A stretch of DNA of 64,000 bases from Lacisediminihabitans sp040549465. GTDB taxonomy: Bacteria > Actinomycetota > Actinomycetes > Actinomycetales > Microbacteriaceae. A program made the position numbers and the translations under genes. The stretch spans positions 62,001 through 126,000 of the forward strand of contig NZ_JBEPTL010000002.1 in the NCBI RefSeq assembly GCF_040549465.1, in the 5' to 3' direction. A model generated the notes under the pieces. That model saw nothing but the letters and a program-made list of their open reading frames with translations. It did no database searches and was not told the origin of the DNA. Position 1 is the first letter of the stretch; every line of letters begins with the position of its first letter. Positions 60,165 to 64,000 of this stretch are shown here, piece by piece.

Positions 60165-62821
60165 TCACACTATGGATTCAAGGGCTGCTTCGGCGGCGAT
60201 TCGGCAGTCTTGCCGCGACTGCGGCCGGAGTCGCCATCGCGGTGGCAATGATCGCGAGCCTCGGATCGTTCATCGCCTCAGCACAGTCGTCGATGACCGC
60301 CCGGGCAGCATCCGGGGTGGCCGTCGACTGGCAGGTTCAGGTCGCACCGAACGCCGACCCGGGCGCGGTGGCAACCAAGACCCGAGCGGCAAGCGGAGTG
60401 ACCAAGGCACTTCCGGTCGGTTTCGCCCACAGCACGGGTCTCAGCGCCACGTCGAACGGCACCTCCCAGACCACCGGACCGGCGATAATTCTCGGACTGC
60501 CGACCGGATATGCCGCAGCGTTTCCCGGCGAAATTCGATTCCTGTCGGGCACCCACAACGGTGTGCTGATCGCCCAGCAGACCGCGGCGAACCTTCACGT
60601 GATGCCTGGTGATTCTGTGACCATAGGGCTTGAAGGAGTTACACCTATCGCTGTCACAGTCGCTGGTGTGATCGATCTACCCCAGGCCAACTCGCTGTTC
60701 CAAACGGTCGGAGCGCCTGCACAATCCCAACCCCTCGCGCCCCCGGACAACGTGCTTCTCGTTCCCTCAGGCACCTACGGCGAGATCTCGTCCGCTCTCA
60801 CCGTCGCTCATCCCGAGTTGGTGTCAATACAGATTCACGCTGCGCACAGCCACGCGCTGGCGGCTGATCCTGCCGTGTCATATGTCGACATCACGTCGGC
60901 GGCCCACAACCTCGAAGCCACTCTCGCCGGGTCGGGCCAGGTGGGAGATAACCTCGGTGCAGCGTTGGGAGCGGCACGTGGAGACTCCGGCTACGCAACG
61001 GTGCTCTTCCTCTTCCTCGGGTTGCCGGGCGCCGTTCTCGCCGGCCTCCTCACCGTTGCAGTCGCCACCTCAGGGAGGGATCGCCGCAGACGTGAGCAAG
61101 CCCTGCTCAGAACGCGTGGTGCGAGCGCCAGGCTCGTCGGTCGACTTGTCGCCAGCGAAGCGCTGATCGTCGGGACCATCGGAGGCGCTGTCGGCCTCGC
61201 GGTCGCAGCGCTCGTCGGTGCCATATCGTTCGGCACTGTCGGATTCGGCCAATCGCCGGTCAGTGCGACGATCTGGCCCCTCAGCGCATTCCTCATCGGG
61301 TTGGGCATCGCGGTTGGCGCCGTCGTCATCCCCGCCATTCGAGACTTTCGGACGGTCATCGTCAGCCAAGCGCGCGCGCAGCTGTCCCGCGACCACACGC
61401 CGTGGTGGGCCAGAATCTGGCTCGACCTAATCCTGCTGGCGGTATCCGCTGCCGTCTTCAGCATCACCACCCAGGACGGCTATTCGCTGGTTCTGGCACC
61501 GGAAGGAGTCGCCTCAATCCAGGTGAACTACTGGGCGTTCTTCGGACCCGCTCTGTTCTGGGTCGGTGCGGGTCTGCTTATCTGGCGGATCTACCGCTCG
61601 GTGCTCCGTCGCCGTCAGGGAACCGTTGCCCGGCTCATCCGCCCCATCACAGGAAGTCTCTCCCACACCAGCTCGCACATGATGTCGCGAACCAGCCCCG
61701 TTCTCGCTCGAGGTGCAGTCATGTTCGCTCTTGCGCTCACGTTCGCCATCTCCACGTCGGTGTTCAACTCCACCTACCAGCACCAGGCCGAGGTCGACGC
61801 GCGACTCACGAACGGAGCGGACATCGCCATCACCGAGCCTCCCGGGTCGCACACTCCTGTGTCCGCGGGTACGACAATCCAGAAGGTGCCCGGTGTAGGG
61901 GCCGTCGAGCCGCTCCAACATCGATACGCCTATGTCGGAAGCGACCTCCAAGACCTGTTCGGCGTCCGCGCCTCGAGCATCACGAAGGCGACGCTCCTTC
62001 AGGATGCGTATTTCCAGGGTGGCACTGCGGAACAGCTGATGGCGAAGCTCGCGGCCCAGCCGGACGCGATCCTGGTCAGTTCAGAAACGGTGAAGGACTT
62101 CCAGCTGCATCCCGGCGATCTCATCAGGCTCCGTTTGCAGAACGCGACCACACAGTCGCTCGTGACCGTGCCTTTCCACTATGTGGGCGTGGCCAACGAG
62201 TTTCCGACCGCGCCGAAGGACAGCTTCTTCGTCGCGAACGCAACGTATATCTCCTCGCAGACCGGCGACAGTTCGGTCAGTTCCTTTTTGGTGGACACGG
62301 GGGGAAGGGGAACGGATGCCGTGGCGAACTCCCTCAGGCACGGCCTCGGCACCAGCGCGACGGTAACGTCCATCGGGGCCGCACGATCCTCGGTCGGTTC
62401 CAGTCTCACATCGGTGGACCTCGGCGGGCTGACGCGCGTCGAACTTACCTTCGCCCTGCTCATCGCTGCAGCATCCGGTGGGCTGCTCTTTGTACTTGGC
62501 CAGTCCGAACGCAAGCGCACCTTCGCCATCGCGACGGTTCTCGGAGCACGGCGCCGACAGCTCAGAGCGCTCGTGCTCGCCGAGGCAGCCGTCGTTGCCA
62601 TCGGGGGCACCATCGCCGGCGTGGTCCTTGGCGCTGTGCTCTCGCACATGTTGGCATCGGTGCTGACCGGTGTGTTCGACCCGCCGCCTGCCGCCCTGAC
62701 GGTGCCATGGAGCTACCTGATCGTGGCCGGTGTGATTGCGATCGTCGCCATTGTGGCGGGAGCTATCTGGTCCGCGCGCACAGCGCACCGCCCCGCCATC
62801 GAGACGATTCGAGAGCTCTAG
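60161..62821 (+). CDS. FtsX-like ABC permease
   Basis: An 886-aa membrane protein. After an N-terminal helix (about residues 15-40) lies a large external domain, then a set of helices near residues 285-415, more helices near 430-480, another external domain (about residues 535-740) and three final helices near residues 755-875. This is a duplicated FtsX/MacB-type layout, as in LolE-like or antimicrobial-peptide exporters. The GTG overlaps the ATPase stop. Substrates of this group include lipoproteins, peptides and lipids; here it is unknown. The stop overlaps the response-regulator stop by 4 bases on the other strand. Confidence 0.88.
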   Translation: MITLWIQGLLRRRFGSLAATAAGVAIAVAMIASLGSFIASAQSSMTARAASGVAVDWQVQVAPNADPGAVATKTRAASGVTKALPVGFAHSTGLSATSNGTSQTTGPAIILGLPTGYAAAFPGEIRFLSGTHNGVLIAQQTAANLHVMPGDSVTIGLEGVTPIAVTVAGVIDLPQANSLFQTVGAPAQSQPLAPPDNVLLVPSGTYGEISSALTVAHPELVSIQIHAAHSHALAADPAVSYVDITSAAHNLEATLAGSGQVGDNLGAALGAARGDSGYATVLFLFLGLPGAVLAGLLTVAVATSGRDRRRREQALLRTRGASARLVGRLVASEALIVGTIGGAVGLAVAALVGAISFGTVGFGQSPVSATIWPLSAFLIGLGIAVGAVVIPAIRDFRTVIVSQARAQLSRDHTPWWARIWLDLILLAVSAAVFSITTQDGYSLVLAPEGVASIQVNYWAFFGPALFWVGAGLLIWRIYRSVLRRRQGTVARLIRPITGSLSHTSSHMMSRTSPVLARGAVMFALALTFAISTSVFNSTYQHQAEVDARLTNGADIAITEPPGSHTPVSAGTTIQKVPGVGAVEPLQHRYAYVGSDLQDLFGVRASSITKATLLQDAYFQGGTAEQLMAKLAAQPDAILVSSETVKDFQLHPGDLIRLRLQNATTQSLVTVPFHYVGVANEFPTAPKDSFFVANATYISSQTGDSSVSSFLVDTGGRGTDAVANSLRHGLGTSATVTSIGAARSSVGSSLTSVDLGGLTRVELTFALLIAAASGGLLFVLGQSERKRTFAIATVLGARRRQLRALVLAEAAVVAIGGTIAGVVLGAVLSHMLASVLTGVFDPPPAALTVPWSYLIVAGVIAIVAIVAGAIWSARTAHRPAIETIREL

Positions 62822-63537
62822 ATCGGCCGACCGGTGTCGAGGCGATAGCCGTGCCCGCGCAGGGTGGTGATGTCGGGCGCACGAGCAGGGTCCTCCAGTC
62901 CAGACGTATGCGACACCTCGCGCAGTCGACGACGCAGAGAGGCAACGTGCACATCGAGAGTCTTGGTCGAGCCGAACCAATTCGCATCCCACACGTCAGC
63001 CATCAGGGTCTCGCGACTGACCGCAGCACCCGGATGGCGAGCGAGACGCACCAGGAGGTCGAACTCGCGTGCTCGAAGCTCGATTTCATGACCGTCGAGC
63101 GTTGCGCGACGCGCAGATACGTCAATCGCCAGCGCCCCGAGCACGAGTTGTTCGTCGAGGTCTGAGTCCGCCTTCCCTGACCTCCGCAGGTGCGCGCGCA
63201 CGCGAGCGAGAATCTCGACGAGGCTGAATGGTTTGAGCAGGTAATCATCTGCGCCTGACTCGAGGCCGGAGACGATATCGATCTGCTCTCGACGAGCGGT
63301 CAGCACGACGATCACCGACGCCGGCAGGATCATCCTCAGTTCCCGGCATACCGTCAACCCGTCGACATCGGGCAAGCCAAGGTCGAGCAACACGAGGTCG
63401 GGCGGGGCGGTCCGGGCTCGCTCAATCGCCGCAAAGCCTGTCTTTTCCCAGGTGACCTGGTAGTCAGCAGCGCCCAGCGCGGACTGCAGCGAGGAACCGA
63501 TCGTCGGGTCATCCTCGACTACAAGAACAGTGGGCAT
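62818..63537 (-). CDS. OmpR-family response regulator
   Basis: A 239-aa regulator. The receiver domain has acidic residues VVEDDP, phosphoacceptor LLDLGLPDVDG (about D51), T in VLTAR, and K in LLKPF. The C-terminal winged HTH has EIELRAREFDLLVRLA and the final TLRGHGYRLD. It pairs by context with the kinase at 56684-57979. It is convergent with the permease gene. Confidence 0.95.
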   Translation of the reverse strand: MPTVLVVEDDPTIGSSLQSALGAADYQVTWEKTGFAAIERARTAPPDLVLLDLGLPDVDGLTVCRELRMILPASVIVVLTARREQIDIVSGLESGADDYLLKPFSLVEILARVRAHLRRSGKADSDLDEQLVLGALAIDVSARRATLDGHEIELRAREFDLLVRLARHPGAAVSRETLMADVWDANWFGSTKTLDVHVASLRRRLREVSHTSGLEDPARAPDITTLRGHGYRLDTGRPI

Positions 63538-63595
63538 ATCGGGAGCCTATCGAGCAGAGGATGAGAACAGACTGCGCGCGGCGATGCTGGTCGAC

Positions 63596-64000
63596 TTACG
63601 GTTGGTGCGGGTCCGACGAGTCGGTGGGTCGTTGGGCGTGGCCTTGGTGGCTGGAGTGGTCGTCGCGGGAATGATCATGTCCAGGGTCGGGTGAGCCACC
63701 CATCATTCTGAGCATGCTGCCGGAGCCGCTGCGGAAGAAGACCACCAGCAAGGCCAGCCCAATGATGATGAAGACGATGTTGAGCCAGGTGGTGTAGTTC
63801 CAGCTGATTCCGGCGTCGATGATCGAGAGGTGCCGGTCGGTGGGGACGAGGTGCAGCGGGGTGAAGATCAGCTCGACGACATAGCCGGCGAGCACCATGG
63901 CGCCGTAGAAGATCGCGGTGATGCGCAGTGCTGCTTTCGTGCCGTAATACTTCCGGTAGATGAGGATGATCGGGATGATAATCAGGTCGGCGAAGATGAA
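63596..64000 (-). CDS. YraQ/ArsP2-type permease with His-rich tail, 5' end outside window
   Basis: This is the C-terminal 134 codons of a membrane permease. FIFADLIIIPIILIYRKYYG is a signature of the PF03773-type permease family. Two more helices follow, then a tail rich in His and Asp (GHDHSRDDHSSHQGHA) that may bind metal. The protein start lies beyond the window. The gene lies 58 bp upstream of the response regulator in the same direction and could be cotranscribed. Confidence 0.8.
   Translation of the reverse strand, partial: FIFADLIIIPIILIYRKYYGTKAALRITAIFYGAMVLAGYVVELIFTPLHLVPTDRHLSIIDAGISWNYTTWLNIVFIIIGLALLVVFFRSGSGSMLRMMGGSPDPGHDHSRDDHSSHQGHAQRPTDSSDPHQP

Overview
The window is chromosomal DNA from a high-GC actinobacterium, most likely a member of the Microbacteriaceae (inferred from gene content, GTG/TTG starts, and an order ppa, tilS, hpt, ftsH, folE-P-B-K, DUF3180, panC, lysS, clpC that parallels the corresponding Mycobacterium tuberculosis region). 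No species can be named from sequence alone.

Region 1 (1-26 kb) is a conserved housekeeping backbone. It holds the end of an M23 peptidase, pyrophosphatase, tilS-hpt, ftsH, a translationally coupled folate operon that runs on through two PH-domain membrane proteins and a DUF2520 protein to panC, then lysS, clpC, an extracellular nuclease, radA and an SGNH hydrolase. A small accessory patch at 13.3-17 kb holds a pirin operon, a VapBC-type toxin-antitoxin pair and a three-gene membrane-protein/Xre operon.

Region 2 (26.5-39.8 kb) starts at a tRNA-Ser(CGA) gene and looks like an accessory island. It carries a decayed surface-protein gene, an esterase, a VIT-type transporter coupled to a P1B-type metal ATPase, a Tat-exported multicopper oxidase with a SHOCT protein, a persulfide-type module (CstR-like repressor, CoA-disulfide-reductase/rhodanese fusion, perfect 18-bp palindromic operator, Cys-rich miniprotein), an intact IS30-family element inside an IS3-family remnant, and a divergent SDR/TetR pair.

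Region 3 (39.8-56.6 kb) returns to chromosomal genes: a DUF5997/orphan LysR-effector-domain pair, DedA, a 2OG-Fe(II)-oxygenase-like protein with an IdeR/DtxR-like iron box, small membrane proteins (one frameshifted by a 14-bp tandem duplication), nei2-lhr DNA repair genes, a degenerate NUDIX protein, a DEAD-box helicase and several DUF proteins.

Region 4 (56.7-64 kb) is a signalling-transport module. A histidine kinase and an OmpR-type response regulator flank, in the opposite orientation, a coupled operon of a PsbP/LpqN-like lipoprotein, two different ABC ATPases and an FtsX-like permease. The window ends inside a permease gene with a His-rich tail.

The most promising candidates for something undescribed are the CstR-like persulfide module with its Cys-rich miniprotein, the two-component system with a dual-ATPase transporter, and the iron-box-controlled oxygenase.
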